Virus record (IMG/VR): IMGVR_UViG_3300032294_001087
Span: 1-52,377 of that record
DNA length: 52,377 bases
DNA from: a virus
Strand: one strand, 5' to 3'
Both the position numbers and the translations under genes were made by a program. The notes beneath the pieces were generated by a model. It worked only from the letters and a program-made list of their open reading frames with translations. It was not told where the DNA came from and ran no database searches. Positions 1 through 8,570 of the stretch are shown here, one piece after another (within the stretch, counting starts at the first letter, position 1; each line of letters starts with the position of its first letter).

Positions 1-2
1 CA

Positions 3-341
3 CAAAAAGGTTCACGTCGTTACAGAGTAACTAACGATCAAGGCACAGATGTAGTTCGCCTAGTTCCAACAGGTATTAACGGTAATGAAGATGCTAGTAA
101 CCCAACTGTAGCGCAAGTTACAGTCGCAGGCGGCCCAGTTGCTGCAGGTCAAATGACTATCCAAGCTAGTGATAGCGATGGTGGTACATATTGGGTTGGT
201 AAACTTGAAGGTCAGACAGCATTAGTATTCCCAGGTGGTACTGGAACTCCGGGCACACAGTTTGAGGCTAATACTCATGTAATTTGGTCTATGAACGCAG
301 CAGTAGCAAGTACTTCAGTAAAACTAGCAACAAACGACTAA
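3..341 (+). CDS. Virion structural protein, 3' part only
   Basis: The reading frame is open from the first bases of the window (frame 3) to a TAA at 339-341, so the gene starts upstream and only its last 112 residues are visible. The visible part begins QKGSRRYRVTNDQGT and continues with Gly/Thr/Val-rich beta-type sequence (DGGTYWVGKLEGQ, then a Pro/Gly-rich stretch), without Cys. This composition is usual for tailed-phage surface or fibre proteins. It is followed by a strong terminator and then by fibre-like genes, which supports a virion role. No precise family could be assigned. Confidence 0.6.
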   Translation, partial: QKGSRRYRVTNDQGTDVVRLVPTGINGNEDASNPTVAQVTVAGGPVAAGQMTIQASDSDGGTYWVGKLEGQTALVFPGGTGTPGTQFEANTHVIWSMNAAVASTSVKLATND

Positions 342-353
342 TTTTAGTCACTT

Positions 354-384
354 TAAAAATAGCACCTAAGGGTGCTATTTTTTT
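354..384 (+). terminator. Rho-independent terminator
   Basis: Perfect stem AAATAGCACC / GGTGCTATTT with loop TAAG, followed by a T run. It lies 13 bases after the stop of the upstream structural gene and just before a late promoter, so it separates two transcription units. Confidence 0.9.
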
Positions 385-399
385 ATCTATAGCATCAGT

Positions 400-407
400 G
401 ATAAATA
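400..407 (+). promoter_or_regulatory. T4-type late promoter GATAAATA
   Basis: GATAAATA, one base from the T4 late consensus TATAAATA, 20 bases before the ATG at 428. The expected start is about six bases after the motif. A weak GGAAAG lies between start site and ATG. Confidence 0.75.
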
Positions 408-427
408 ACATAAACGGAAAGATTTAA

Positions 428-985
428 ATGCCTACAGTTAAGAAAACCAACGGTAATTACGTTATACAGACTCCACGTCTAAATAACGGCAGTAATATCA
501 CCTTAGATACAGATAGTGTAATTGTCACAGGAAATTTAAACGTATTAGGTAATGTAACTACAATTAATACCACTGAAACCAATATCTTAGATAAGGTTAT
601 TACTCTAAACGCCGGCGAAACTGGTAATGGAGTAACTGGCGGAGGTAATGTATCTGGCATTGCTATCGATCGAGGTTTCTCTGCACCAAGTACAAGAAAT
701 GCCAATGTAGATTTGCGATGGAATGAAAATTACGACAAGTGGGAATTTACAAATGATGGCGTTACTTACAGTAATATTGGGGCTGCAACTGCTGCAATTA
801 TTGCGTCAAACGTAGCATTGGCTTATACAGGGGGCGTGGTTCCTAGTCCTATAGTTAGTACCTCTATTATCTATGGTGACACTGTAAATGCTGGACGAAC
901 TGGTGTATACATTGTTAGTGGTGACGTATCAGGCGACGAGTTAGTTAGTAAAAAACGAGCGTTAGGTCTTTCATTAATTTTATAG
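428..985 (+). CDS. Fibre-like virion protein with shared N-terminal module
   Basis: 185 aa. The N-terminal half carries a beta-repeat segment (TGNLNVLGNVTTINTTETN) followed by a domain in which GIAIDRGF, LRWNENYDKWEF and TYSNIGAAT can be picked out. The same order (GNLFVLG, NDPLVLLNNGF, GLVFNRG, WSEVFDEFRL) occurs near the N-terminus of the 1264-aa protein at 3568 and again in that protein's middle, so this is a module reused by neighbouring fibre genes. There is no signal peptide or membrane segment. A late promoter directly upstream fits a structural role. The exact place in the virion is unknown; a short tail fibre or fibre-tip subunit is the best guess. Confidence 0.6.
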   Translation: MPTVKKTNGNYVIQTPRLNNGSNITLDTDSVIVTGNLNVLGNVTTINTTETNILDKVITLNAGETGNGVTGGGNVSGIAIDRGFSAPSTRNANVDLRWNENYDKWEFTNDGVTYSNIGAATAAIIASNVALAYTGGVVPSPIVSTSIIYGDTVNAGRTGVYIVSGDVSGDELVSKKRALGLSLIL

Positions 986-993
986 GAATAATT

Positions 994-1308
994 ATGGCAA
1001 TTCAAAGCACTTCACTTACACTTGGCCGCGCTAATATATATGTTAGTTCTGGTACATCTGTAGTTTCAGTAATGTATTTTTGTAATCAAAATAGTGCTGC
1101 TGCAAACTTAAATGTGTGGACAGTAAGTAATGCATCTGTAGCAGGCGGTGGGGTAAGTGCCGCTAATCTTATCTATAGAGAAGTACAGATTGCAGCTGCA
1201 GATACTTTTGTAGTTGATATGGAAAAACTAGCACTAAACAATGGTGATTACGTTGTAGCTAACGCTGGCCCAACAATTAATGCAACTGTAAGTTTCTTAG
1301 GAATTTAA
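994..1308 (+). CDS. Small virion-associated protein, unknown
   Basis: 104 aa, beginning MAIQSTSLTLGRANIYVSS. Alternating hydrophobic and Ser/Thr/Gly residues with one NQNSAAANLNVW segment suggest an all-beta fold. A TAGGAATAATT stretch provides AGGA a few bases before the ATG. It sits nine bases after the previous stop and three before the next ATG, inside the fibre operon driven by the promoter at 400, so it is probably a small surface or fibre-tip subunit. No family recognised. Confidence 0.55.
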   Translation: MAIQSTSLTLGRANIYVSSGTSVVSVMYFCNQNSAAANLNVWTVSNASVAGGGVSAANLIYREVQIAAADTFVVDMEKLALNNGDYVVANAGPTINATVSFLGI

Positions 1309-1311
1309 TAA

Positions 1312-1752
1312 ATGGGACACATGCTTAAAAATACCGTGTTTAAAAGCGGTAGTTACGCCTTGGGAGTACCTGTGGGCACTAGCGGTGTGGGTCCAGCATC
1401 ACCAGTAAATGGTCAAACACGTTTTAACACTGTAACTAACCGTTTAGAATTTTATGCTAACATTACAGGTACACCAAGCTGGAATGCAGTAAGCCGTGAA
1501 GGTAATGTTTTAATTACCAGAGATAACTTTACAGGTAACGGTAATGCTAGTCAATTTTGGCCAATGAGCACAGTGTTTTCTTCAGGCGAAGAAAACGAAG
1601 TTTTGGTGCACGTAGGCACAGTATATCAAATACCTGTAACAAACTACACATTTAACGGTACAGGAAATATTATCTTTAGTAGTCCGCCTAACAATGGTGC
1701 GGCCATTACAATTATCAGCGGATTCGCAAGCACAGTATCAACCCTAGCCTAA
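1312..1752 (+). CDS. Fibre-like protein with RxNTxTNRLEFY module
   Basis: 146 aa. Residues about 25-60 contain VNGQTRFNTVTNRLEFY and then a W-containing segment, the common phage module in which a short (R/Y)(F/Y)N...(L/I)E(F/Y)(Y/W).G..W motif decorates fibre ends. The second half (VLVHVGTVYQIPVTNYTF ... ISGF) corresponds to the C-terminal regions of the proteins at 1787 (VSINGTLQQPDYSYSV) and 3568 (VSINGVIQFPVLAYAV). It is therefore a stand-alone copy of a module that the two large fibre proteins carry internally. An alternative ATG three codons in is possible; AGGAA nine bases upstream favours the ATG at 1312. Confidence 0.6.
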   Translation: MGHMLKNTVFKSGSYALGVPVGTSGVGPASPVNGQTRFNTVTNRLEFYANITGTPSWNAVSREGNVLITRDNFTGNGNASQFWPMSTVFSSGEENEVLVHVGTVYQIPVTNYTFNGTGNIIFSSPPNNGAAITIISGFASTVSTLA

Positions 1753-1759
1753 TAATCCA

Positions 1760-1767
1760 GATAAATA
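1760..1767 (+). promoter_or_regulatory. T4-type late promoter GATAAATA
   Basis: GATAAATA 19 bases before the ATG at 1787. It lies in the loop of a short inverted repeat, AATCCA (1754-1759) with TGGATT (1778-1783), and AAGG at 1773-1776 is the probable ribosome site. Confidence 0.75.
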
Positions 1768-1786
1768 GTTAAAAGGTTGGATTTAG

Positions 1787-3460
1787 ATGGCAATCAGTCG
1801 CGTTCCCGGTTATTCATTACTAGCAAATTTAGATCGCCAAGGCACAGACATTGGCATCACTTCTTCTGGCCTTTACGTAACCTATTGGGACGTTATTAAC
1901 TATAGATTTGGCATCAACACAGCGGCACCCCAACAAGCATTAGAAGTTAACGGCAACATTTTAACCGCAAACGGTCATGTATATACTAATGCAAACATAT
2001 CATATGACATTGGCGCATCATCTAATTGGTGGCGCAACATATATGCAAACACGATTATTTCCAACTTTTTGTCTGGTAGATTAATAACTAACGCACAACC
2101 TAATATCACAAGTTTAGGTATTGTATCTAATCTATATGCAACAGGAAATACATATCTAGTTGGTACCACTACAGTAAATGGAAATTTAGTAGTAGGTAAC
2201 ATTACATCTAGTGGCATATCGGGTAATATTACAGGGAATTTAACAGGATTTGTACTACAAGGTAATCAACCCTTTATCACAAATTTATCGAATATTACTG
2301 TTTCTAACATAACAATTCAAAGCGGCAATTTAAATGTAACAGGAAATATTTCTACTAACAACATCAATGCTAGCAACATTTATCAAAATGGTAATCAATT
2401 ATTAGATACTAATACAAATATTCAAGTAACCGGTGATGTTGTTGGATATGGTATATTCTCAAATGTAAGAGTTGAATTGCCAAATACTGGAGTAACTCCT
2501 GGGACGTATCAGGCACCGTTGATTGCTGTTGATAACAAAGGTAGAATTACCTTTGCTTCAAATGCCTCTATTAGCCAACTTGGTAACTTATTTTTTAGTA
2601 ACACCACAATTTCAAGCGACTATAATTTAACGCTGTTAACCAATACAAACGGTAACATAGTCTTAAATTCCTCTGGCACAGGCATAGTGCAAATCATTGG
2701 TAGCGATGCGGTGCAAATACCATACGGGAATGATTCGCTACGTCCAAATAATCCTGCACTGGGATATTTTAGATATAATACCGACAGATCATCTATAGAA
2801 TACTGGGACGGTTCTAACTGGGATTCACCAGGGGTTGCATACATTACGTCTGATGTAATTAATCCAGACGGAGTAAGTAATGTATATGCCCTAAGTTCAA
2901 ACGCTACTTCTGCAGGTTTAATTGTTAGCATTAACGGTACCTTACAGCAACCAGATTATTCTTACAGCGTTATTAACAATAATCAAATTCAATTTACTGA
3001 AGTTCCGTTAACTTCAGATATTATAGAAGTTCGACACGTGTCGGCGGGTGTTGTTACGTCAGTACAGGCATTGAGATATGGACCCAAAACCGAAGTTGTG
3101 TTGGACGCAGAAAATGTAAACATAGTTGGCAATATAATATTAAATGGCTCAATAAACAACAAAGCTAACATTCTGATACCCAATATCGCAACCACAACTA
3201 TAGATAGTTACAGTACTACAGCGTGGAGAACTGTAAAATATATAACCCAAGCTGTTAGAGCAAGCGATGTGCAAAGTTATGAAACTTTGGTTACACATAA
3301 CGGTGCAACAGTGGTTTCAAATACCTATGGGATACTTACAATAGGTAACAGTTTAGGTAGTATTAGTGCTACTTTAGTGGGCAGTAATGTAGAAGTACAA
3401 TACACTCCTGTGTTTGCTAACACTTATCTAACTGTTGCCAGGGATTTTTATCCTCTTTAG
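1787..3460 (+). CDS. Tail-fibre-like protein, 557 aa
   Basis: Starts MAISRVPGYSLLANLDRQG and is followed by a domain with a TAAPQQALEVNGNI segment typical of repetitive fibre shafts (AAPQxALEVNG is frequent in phage and bacterial fibre heads). Residues about 60-260 are Asn/Ile/Thr/Gly-rich beta repeats with many GN and TGN steps. Around residues 315-350 comes the module LRPNNPALGYFRYNTD ... IEYWDGSNW, then VSINGTLQQPDYSYSV, both shared with the proteins at 1312 and 3568. The terminal part has TVKYITQAVRASDVQSYETL, which resembles TAKYLISAKRGTSNYQSMEA in the 3568 protein. I infer a trimeric tail or side fibre. A late promoter directly upstream supports late expression. Confidence 0.7.
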   Translation: MAISRVPGYSLLANLDRQGTDIGITSSGLYVTYWDVINYRFGINTAAPQQALEVNGNILTANGHVYTNANISYDIGASSNWWRNIYANTIISNFLSGRLITNAQPNITSLGIVSNLYATGNTYLVGTTTVNGNLVVGNITSSGISGNITGNLTGFVLQGNQPFITNLSNITVSNITIQSGNLNVTGNISTNNINASNIYQNGNQLLDTNTNIQVTGDVVGYGIFSNVRVELPNTGVTPGTYQAPLIAVDNKGRITFASNASISQLGNLFFSNTTISSDYNLTLLTNTNGNIVLNSSGTGIVQIIGSDAVQIPYGNDSLRPNNPALGYFRYNTDRSSIEYWDGSNWDSPGVAYITSDVINPDGVSNVYALSSNATSAGLIVSINGTLQQPDYSYSVINNNQIQFTEVPLTSDIIEVRHVSAGVVTSVQALRYGPKTEVVLDAENVNIVGNIILNGSINNKANILIPNIATTTIDSYSTTAWRTVKYITQAVRASDVQSYETLVTHNGATVVSNTYGILTIGNSLGSISATLVGSNVEVQYTPVFANTYLTVARDFYPL

Positions 3461-3475
3461 TTTTTCTTAAACCCG

Positions 3476-3483
3476 CATAAATA
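3476..3483 (+). promoter_or_regulatory. T4-type late promoter CATAAATA
   Basis: CATAAATA 84 bases before the ATG at 3568, giving an unusually long leader of about 79 bases. The leader includes a small ATGG/CCAT hairpin near 3515-3524 and a GCGGAG ribosome site before the ATG. Confidence 0.6.
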
Positions 3484-3567
3484 TATACAAAGACACATCT
3501 AGCCTTAGGGGATATGGAACCATGGGCTCAAAAATAGTGTAAAATATAATTTATTGCGGAGCATTCC

Positions 3568-6500
3568 ATGTCGGCCCTAACCCGAATTTTTAATAATCAA
3601 ATCTTTAATGCTACAATCGTAGCTAGTCAAAAAATTGCCCCAGGAACTATTACCGGAAGTTTATTTTCAAGTAACGTTACAGTTCCCGGAGATCTACTTA
3701 TTGCAGGTAATCTGTTTGTACTAGGTACTAGTGCCTATACAACTATTGCTAGTACCAATACCTATGTTAATGACCCATTAGTACTTTTGAATAACGGATT
3801 CAGCGGTACTAACACCAGAGATATGGGTCTGGTGTTTAACAGAGGTACAGATCAAAATCAAGCAATTATTTGGAGTGAAGTATTTGACGAATTTCGCCTT
3901 ATTGCTACCAACGAAACAGGTACAACCTATGGTAATATCAATGCTGCGGGCCTAGCAAGATTAAGCATTGGTAGTTTAGTAGTTCCTGGGCAAGCTAATA
4001 TTGGATCTGCGGTCATAGGCGGTGCTATTAGCGGTGCTAGCTTGAATGTATCAGGTAACGTGTTAGCAAGTACTGTTGGTGCTAGCTTTGTAACAGCCAG
4101 CACTGCCGCATTTGGTAATATTTCAGCAGTTTCTTTTGGTAACACAGGTGCTACTTTTAGCGGTGCTAGCTTGAATGTATCAGGTAACGTGTTAGCCAGC
4201 ACAGTAGGTGCTAGTTTTGTAACAGCCAGCACTGCCGCATTTGGTAATATTGCCGCAGGCATTGTGGGAAATGTTGGAACACAATTTAACGGGTCGTCAA
4301 TTAATCTAAGTGGTAACGTGTTAGCTGCTGGGGGTGTGTTTAATGGAGTAACCGTTAATGGCAACGAAACTGTAACTGGATTCTTAAATGTAACTGGTAA
4401 CGTTATCGCAGCAAACGTTACAGCATCATATTTTGTAGGTAACGGTGCACTACTAACAGGTATGGGAGTTGGATACGGTAATATACAAGCCAAAGCCTAT
4501 ACCGAAACAATGGGCTTTACTAATTACAGTAACGTTAATGTCAAGGCCTATACCGAAACAATTGGCTTTACTAACTATAGTAACGTTAATGTAGCTAGTT
4601 ATCTATCAACTGCTACTATTAATACCACAGGCAACATATTAGCAGCTGCAGGCACTTTCAATGTCTTAACAGTAAACGGCAACGAAACAGTAACTGGTTT
4701 CTTAAATGTAACTGGTAACATTTTGGGGGCCACTGGTACTTTAAGTATACTAGGTGTTAGTAATAATTTCTATGCAAACGCTAGCATAGCAACTACTACA
4801 CAAGGCACAGGTGCAATCGTTGTTCCAAATGGTGGCATCAGTGTAAGTGGAGCAGCTAATATAGCAGGTGCGATTACTACAGCAGGTGCGGCACAGTTTA
4901 ACAATACATTAACAGTTGGTGGTGTTACACAAGTAACAAACACTACTAATTCTACTGATGCAACAGGAACGACCGGTGCACTACGAGTCGCAGGTGGTGG
5001 TAGTATCGCTAAAGACTTGTGGGTCGGTGGTAACTTATATGCTGCTAACATCATTGGTGTTACAGCCAACGTTATCACAGTCCAAGATCCATTGCTATAC
5101 TTAGCACCAGATCATACATTCCCATATGACTATGACATTGGTTTTTTCTCAGCCTTTACTGGCACTGGATTGACCACAGCTGGTAACATTCTCCAACACA
5201 CAGGCATAGTCCGTCATAATGACACTAACACTTGGACCTTTGCAAGTAATCTTGCTGCACCAAGTGCCGGCCATTTGGTATTAGACAGCAATACAGTTTA
5301 CGATCCAATCAAAGCAGGTAACTTAGAATTAGCAACCAACATTCCATCAACAAGCACAACAACAGGTGCTTTAATAGTAGCTGGCGGTGCTGGTATTGCT
5401 GGTACTGTGGTGGCTGGACAATTAAACAGCACAGGCAACGTACTAGGACAAGCTGGTACATTTAATGCTCTTACTGTTAATGGTGGTATTACATCAACCG
5501 GTTACTTTAATACATCAGGTAATATTAGTACAGCACAATTAAATGCTGGACAAATAAACACAACCGGCAACGTAAGTGCCGCAGTAGGTGTATTTGGTGC
5601 TATTAACTCAACAGGCTACATTAATACAAGTGGTAATATTTCAACAGCACAATTAAATGCTGGACAAATAAATACAACCGGTAATGTGCTAGCAAGTACT
5701 ATTGGTGCTAGTTTCTTAACTGCCAGCACCGCCGCAGTTGGCAACATATCAGCAGTAAACATAGGTAACGCAGGTGCTACACTCACAGGTACTACAGGTA
5801 CATTTGGTGCAGTTAATTCAGGATTTATTGGTAATACCGGTACTGCATTTACTGGTGCAAGCATAAACTTATCAGGTAACGTACTAGCGTCTTCTATCTT
5901 AACTAACTTTTTATCTGTAGATGATGTAGTATTTGGTAATGTGTCTGCAGCAGTATTTGGTAATGTTGGAGCAGTATTTACTGGTGCAAGCATAAACTTA
6001 TCAGGCAACGTGTTAGCTAGCACAGTACAAGGTAGTTTCTTAACTGCAAGTACGGCAGCAGTAGGTAATATTTCAGCAGTTACTATAGGTAATGCAGGAG
6101 CAACAGTAACTGGTACTACAGCCGCATTTAGCGGTAATGTAATTGGTGGACTAGCACAATTTGCGTCAATCAATGCAACTCCGGTAGGTAATGCATCTGC
6201 AAGTACCGGTGCATTCACAACTCTAAGTGCAAGCCAAGGTATATGGGCAAATAGCACTACGGCCAGTACTTCAACTACAACGGGTGCGATTGTTGTAGCA
6301 GGCGGTGTAGGTATTGCTGGTAATGTTCGTGCTGGGGGTGGAGCAGTATTTAATAGTAGTCAAACCGCTGATCCGTTCCAAGTACGAGGTGTAGCAACTA
6401 CAAGTTTAATCTATGCTGACACAGCTAACGGTGGAGTAATTATCGGAGGAAGTAACACAGCAGCTCCCTTAGGTATGACACTAAAAGTCAACGGCACAGA

Positions 6501-7362
6501 TTCTATGTTGTTACCAATTGGTACAACTGGTCAGCGTCCAAGTTCAACAGGTAATGTTGACATAGCTGGTATGATAAGGTACAACAGTACCATACAAGAT
6601 GTAGAGTATTACAACGGTACTACTTGGGCTGCTCCAGGCAGTGGACAAACACCTACAATAACTGATCGACAGTTTGCTGGCAATGTTGCAGGAGGATTTG
6701 GTAATGTAGACGGTACTAATACTGTATTTACAATACAATCAAACTCAACCACAGCAGGAACAGTGGTAAGCATTAACGGTGTAATACAATTTCCAGTATT
6801 GGCCTACGCAGTTAGCGGAACCACACTAACATTTACAGAGCCACCTGCTCCAGATGATGTTATCGATGTTCGTGTAATGGCAGCAGCAAGTACAGTAACT
6901 TCTATTGCTAGCGATAACGGGTATAATCAATTTATAGCCAGTGCTAGTGCTGCTGAAATTTGGACAGGCGTAGCGTTATCAACAAAACAAATACAAGTTA
7001 ACCCTGTTGGCGATGTTGAATATTTAACTGGCGGCAAAACAACATACACGCAACCAGTAATTAATATTGCAGCTAACAATACGCCATATGTAATTAGTAC
7101 ATGGAATCAAACAAGTTTTGTGACAGCCAAGTATTTGATTAGTGCTAAACGAGGAACTTCAAACTATCAAAGTATGGAAGCAGTAGTTACCACAGATCAA
7201 GCAGGCAATGCCTACATAACTACCTATGCAGTGGTCAGTAATGGAGTTGATATGGGAGGATTAACGGCAAATGTCGTTGGAGGCAATGTTCGAGTTTACT
7301 GGACAACTACTACAAACATTACCAATGCCAATGTCAAGGCCATGGGCACATTTATTGTTTAA
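3568..7362 (+). CDS. Giant repetitive tail-fibre-like protein, 1264 aa
   Basis: Largest protein of the fibre block. Order: N-terminal segment with PGTITGSLFSSNVTVPGDL; a shared domain (NDPLVLLNNGF ... WSEVFDEFRL) at about 70-115; a long region of degenerate beta repeats, unit LNVSGNVLAS then GASFVTASTAAFGNI; a second copy of the shared domain near residues 495-570 (VQDPLLYLAPD ... DIGFFSAF); more repeats to about residue 920; then a C-terminal set LPIGTTGQRPSS, RYNSTIQDVEYYNGTTW, VSINGVIQFPVLAYAV and TAKYLISAKRGTSNYQ. The C-terminal set matches the protein at 1787. No catalytic motif, Cys cluster or signal peptide is visible. I infer a long receptor-binding or side fibre whose shaft length can change by recombination between its DNA repeats. 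Confidence 0.75.
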   Translation: MSALTRIFNNQIFNATIVASQKIAPGTITGSLFSSNVTVPGDLLIAGNLFVLGTSAYTTIASTNTYVNDPLVLLNNGFSGTNTRDMGLVFNRGTDQNQAIIWSEVFDEFRLIATNETGTTYGNINAAGLARLSIGSLVVPGQANIGSAVIGGAISGASLNVSGNVLASTVGASFVTASTAAFGNISAVSFGNTGATFSGASLNVSGNVLASTVGASFVTASTAAFGNIAAGIVGNVGTQFNGSSINLSGNVLAAGGVFNGVTVNGNETVTGFLNVTGNVIAANVTASYFVGNGALLTGMGVGYGNIQAKAYTETMGFTNYSNVNVKAYTETIGFTNYSNVNVASYLSTATINTTGNILAAAGTFNVLTVNGNETVTGFLNVTGNILGATGTLSILGVSNNFYANASIATTTQGTGAIVVPNGGISVSGAANIAGAITTAGAAQFNNTLTVGGVTQVTNTTNSTDATGTTGALRVAGGGSIAKDLWVGGNLYAANIIGVTANVITVQDPLLYLAPDHTFPYDYDIGFFSAFTGTGLTTAGNILQHTGIVRHNDTNTWTFASNLAAPSAGHLVLDSNTVYDPIKAGNLELATNIPSTSTTTGALIVAGGAGIAGTVVAGQLNSTGNVLGQAGTFNALTVNGGITSTGYFNTSGNISTAQLNAGQINTTGNVSAAVGVFGAINSTGYINTSGNISTAQLNAGQINTTGNVLASTIGASFLTASTAAVGNISAVNIGNAGATLTGTTGTFGAVNSGFIGNTGTAFTGASINLSGNVLASSILTNFLSVDDVVFGNVSAAVFGNVGAVFTGASINLSGNVLASTVQGSFLTASTAAVGNISAVTIGNAGATVTGTTAAFSGNVIGGLAQFASINATPVGNASASTGAFTTLSASQGIWANSTTASTSTTTGAIVVAGGVGIAGNVRAGGGAVFNSSQTADPFQVRGVATTSLIYADTANGGVIIGGSNTAAPLGMTLKVNGTDSMLLPIGTTGQRPSSTGNVDIAGMIRYNSTIQDVEYYNGTTWAAPGSGQTPTITDRQFAGNVAGGFGNVDGTNTVFTIQSNSTTAGTVVSINGVIQFPVLAYAVSGTTLTFTEPPAPDDVIDVRVMAAASTVTSIASDNGYNQFIASASAAEIWTGVALSTKQIQVNPVGDVEYLTGGKTTYTQPVINIAANNTPYVISTWNQTSFVTAKYLISAKRGTSNYQSMEAVVTTDQAGNAYITTYAVVSNGVDMGGLTANVVGGNVRVYWTTTTNITNANVKAMGTFIV
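4030..4250 (+). repeat. 129-bp period direct repeats in fibre gene
   Basis: Two nearly identical blocks beginning AGCGGTGCTAGC at 4030 and 4159 (129 bp, 43 codons apart) encode SGASLNVSGNVLASTVGASF and the following STAAFGNI. More divergent copies recur further along the gene near 5670 and 5990. Confidence 0.85.
4492..4593 (+). repeat. Tandem 51-bp repeat, 17 residues twice
   Basis: KAYTETMGFTNYSNVNV is followed directly by KAYTETIGFTNYSNVNV; the DNA copies start at 4492 and 4543. The only differences are silent changes plus one Met/Ile change, which suggests a recent in-frame duplication. Confidence 0.9.
5514..5694 (+). repeat. 114-bp period direct repeat in fibre gene
   Basis: The segment encoding SGNISTAQLNAGQINTTGNV occurs twice, with AATATT at 5521 and 5635, 114 bp (38 codons) apart. 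It is a third repeat family within the same gene. Confidence 0.85.
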
Positions 7363-7370
7363 GGCGATCA

Positions 7371-8108
7371 ATGTTAAAATTAGTTAAGAAAATTCGAAAA
7401 GGCTATCAAGGTGAAGACATCATAGTCGAAAGAACTTTGGATGGCGGCACCTGGAAAACAACAACAGAACATGTTCCTAGTAGGGTTACTAATAATCAAA
7501 TATCAAAAACAGCCTTAGTGATTGGTAACGGAACCAACAGATTAGGATTTGATCTTGATAAAACTAAAAAAGCCAGCGGATTACTAGGAGCTAAAACTCT
7601 TCAAACTTATGGTTGTAATGCTCTCTACAGAGATTTTGATCCTGATTTTTTAGTGGCAGTGGGTAATAACGGAATAGTGGATGAAATAGCTGACAAAGGG
7701 TACACAAACGAACATATTGTCTATTCTAGTGTAGCACACGTTTTAGAGTTTCCAGGTAAATTTTACCTAATACCTCATGACATTTATGCAGATGCAGGTA
7801 CTACCGCTGCTTATATCGCCGCTTTCGACGAACACAAGACAATTTATCTAATAGGGTTTGATGGTCATGAACCAGGTGACTGGAATAACAATGTCTATGC
7901 AGGTACTACTGGATATGATCCAAAAAACATTTCTATAGATCACAGCGAGTGGATAACCAATCGTAAACAATTATTTGATGTTTATAATGATGTAGATTGG
8001 GTTTGGGTTACCCCAGCTGGTGTAAATTTTATCCCTGAACCTTTAAAATATTGTTTAAACTTTAGGCAAATAAATTTTCAAAATTTTATTTTAGAGTGCG
8101 ATTTATAA
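7371..8108 (+). CDS. Unidentified protein with Rossmann-like GNG motif
   Basis: 245 aa. After about 45 residues resembling a short charged arm, a compact domain starts with ALVIGNGTNRLGFDL and contains GAKTLQTYGCNALYRDF, DFLVAVGNNGIVDEI and TIYLIGFDGHEPGDWNNNVY. The beta-strand-GNG start plus the later YLIGFDG strand looks like a nucleotide- or sugar-nucleotide-binding alpha/beta fold, as in MptE/DUF115-like and some glycosyltransferase families. I cannot assign a reaction. It is nine bases after the giant fibre gene, so it may act on fibre assembly or modification. Its stop overlaps convergently with the Nudix gene on the other strand. Confidence 0.5.
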   Translation: MLKLVKKIRKGYQGEDIIVERTLDGGTWKTTTEHVPSRVTNNQISKTALVIGNGTNRLGFDLDKTKKASGLLGAKTLQTYGCNALYRDFDPDFLVAVGNNGIVDEIADKGYTNEHIVYSSVAHVLEFPGKFYLIPHDIYADAGTTAAYIAAFDEHKTIYLIGFDGHEPGDWNNNVYAGTTGYDPKNISIDHSEWITNRKQLFDVYNDVDWVWVTPAGVNFIPEPLKYCLNFRQINFQNFILECDL

Positions 8109-8570
8109 AACTTGTTCTAAGGTTTTAATTTTATCTACAACACTTGAAAAATTAATAGTACGCCACACACCCGGATGTAAAGGTTTAGGATGATCTTCTA
8201 AATTTATCCAACAGTATCCTCTATGTTCGTTATTTAAAATAGGAACGAATTCTTCATCTACAGGTATTAAGAAAGTATGATAGGTAAATCGTGCATTGTT
8301 GCTGGTAAATTTTTCTATAGGTATAACTTTAGTTTCAGAAAAATCATAACCTAATTCTTCGTCAAGTTCTCGATATAGACTAGATAATAATTGTTCGCCT
8401 GGTTCTATACCACCACCTGCGAGACCCCAGGTACCTGCGTATTTTTTAGTATTGCGTAGTAAGAACAAATAACGATGTGTGCTAGTACTGTAGATAAAAG
8501 TACCTACGCCTTCTATAACACCAGCGTCCAGGACCCTTCCTTGTACTCGCCCTCGTAACTTTTTAGCCAT
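8103..8570 (-). CDS. Nudix hydrolase
   Basis: The Nudix box is complete: GGIEPGEQLLSSLYRELDEE then LGY fits Gx5Ex7REUxEExGU, so metal-dependent hydrolysis of a nucleoside diphosphate linked to another moiety is expected. Upstream YLFLLRNTKKYAGTWGLAGG is the usual strand leading into the box, and the RFTYHTFL and HRGYCWINLED segments are typical of the rest of the fold. The first in-frame ATGs (8585 and 8570) lie inside the 3' end of gp15, so the overlap is 58 bases or more. The recognisable fold starts only at VIEGVGTFIY, so a later non-ATG start after AAGGAAGGG is possible. It is last in the gp14-gp15-Nudix minus-strand unit. Substrate unknown. Confidence 0.85.
   Translation of the reverse strand: MAKKLRGRVQGRVLDAGVIEGVGTFIYSTSTHRYLFLLRNTKKYAGTWGLAGGGIEPGEQLLSSLYRELDEELGYDFSETKVIPIEKFTSNNARFTYHTFLIPVDEEFVPILNNEHRGYCWINLEDHPKPLHPGVWRTINFSSVVDKIKTLEQVL

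Noticed and set aside
4030-4593. Regular repeats that might suggest a CRISPR-like or minisatellite array
   Set aside because: Periods are multiples of three and reading frame is kept throughout; they encode fibre repeats and have no unique spacers.
5616-6257. Long minus-strand open frame (213 codons) inside the giant fibre gene
   Set aside because: It is Ala/Pro/Leu-rich antisense of a repetitive gene, without ribosome site or promoter; the same occurs at 3927-4493. Shadows of codon bias.
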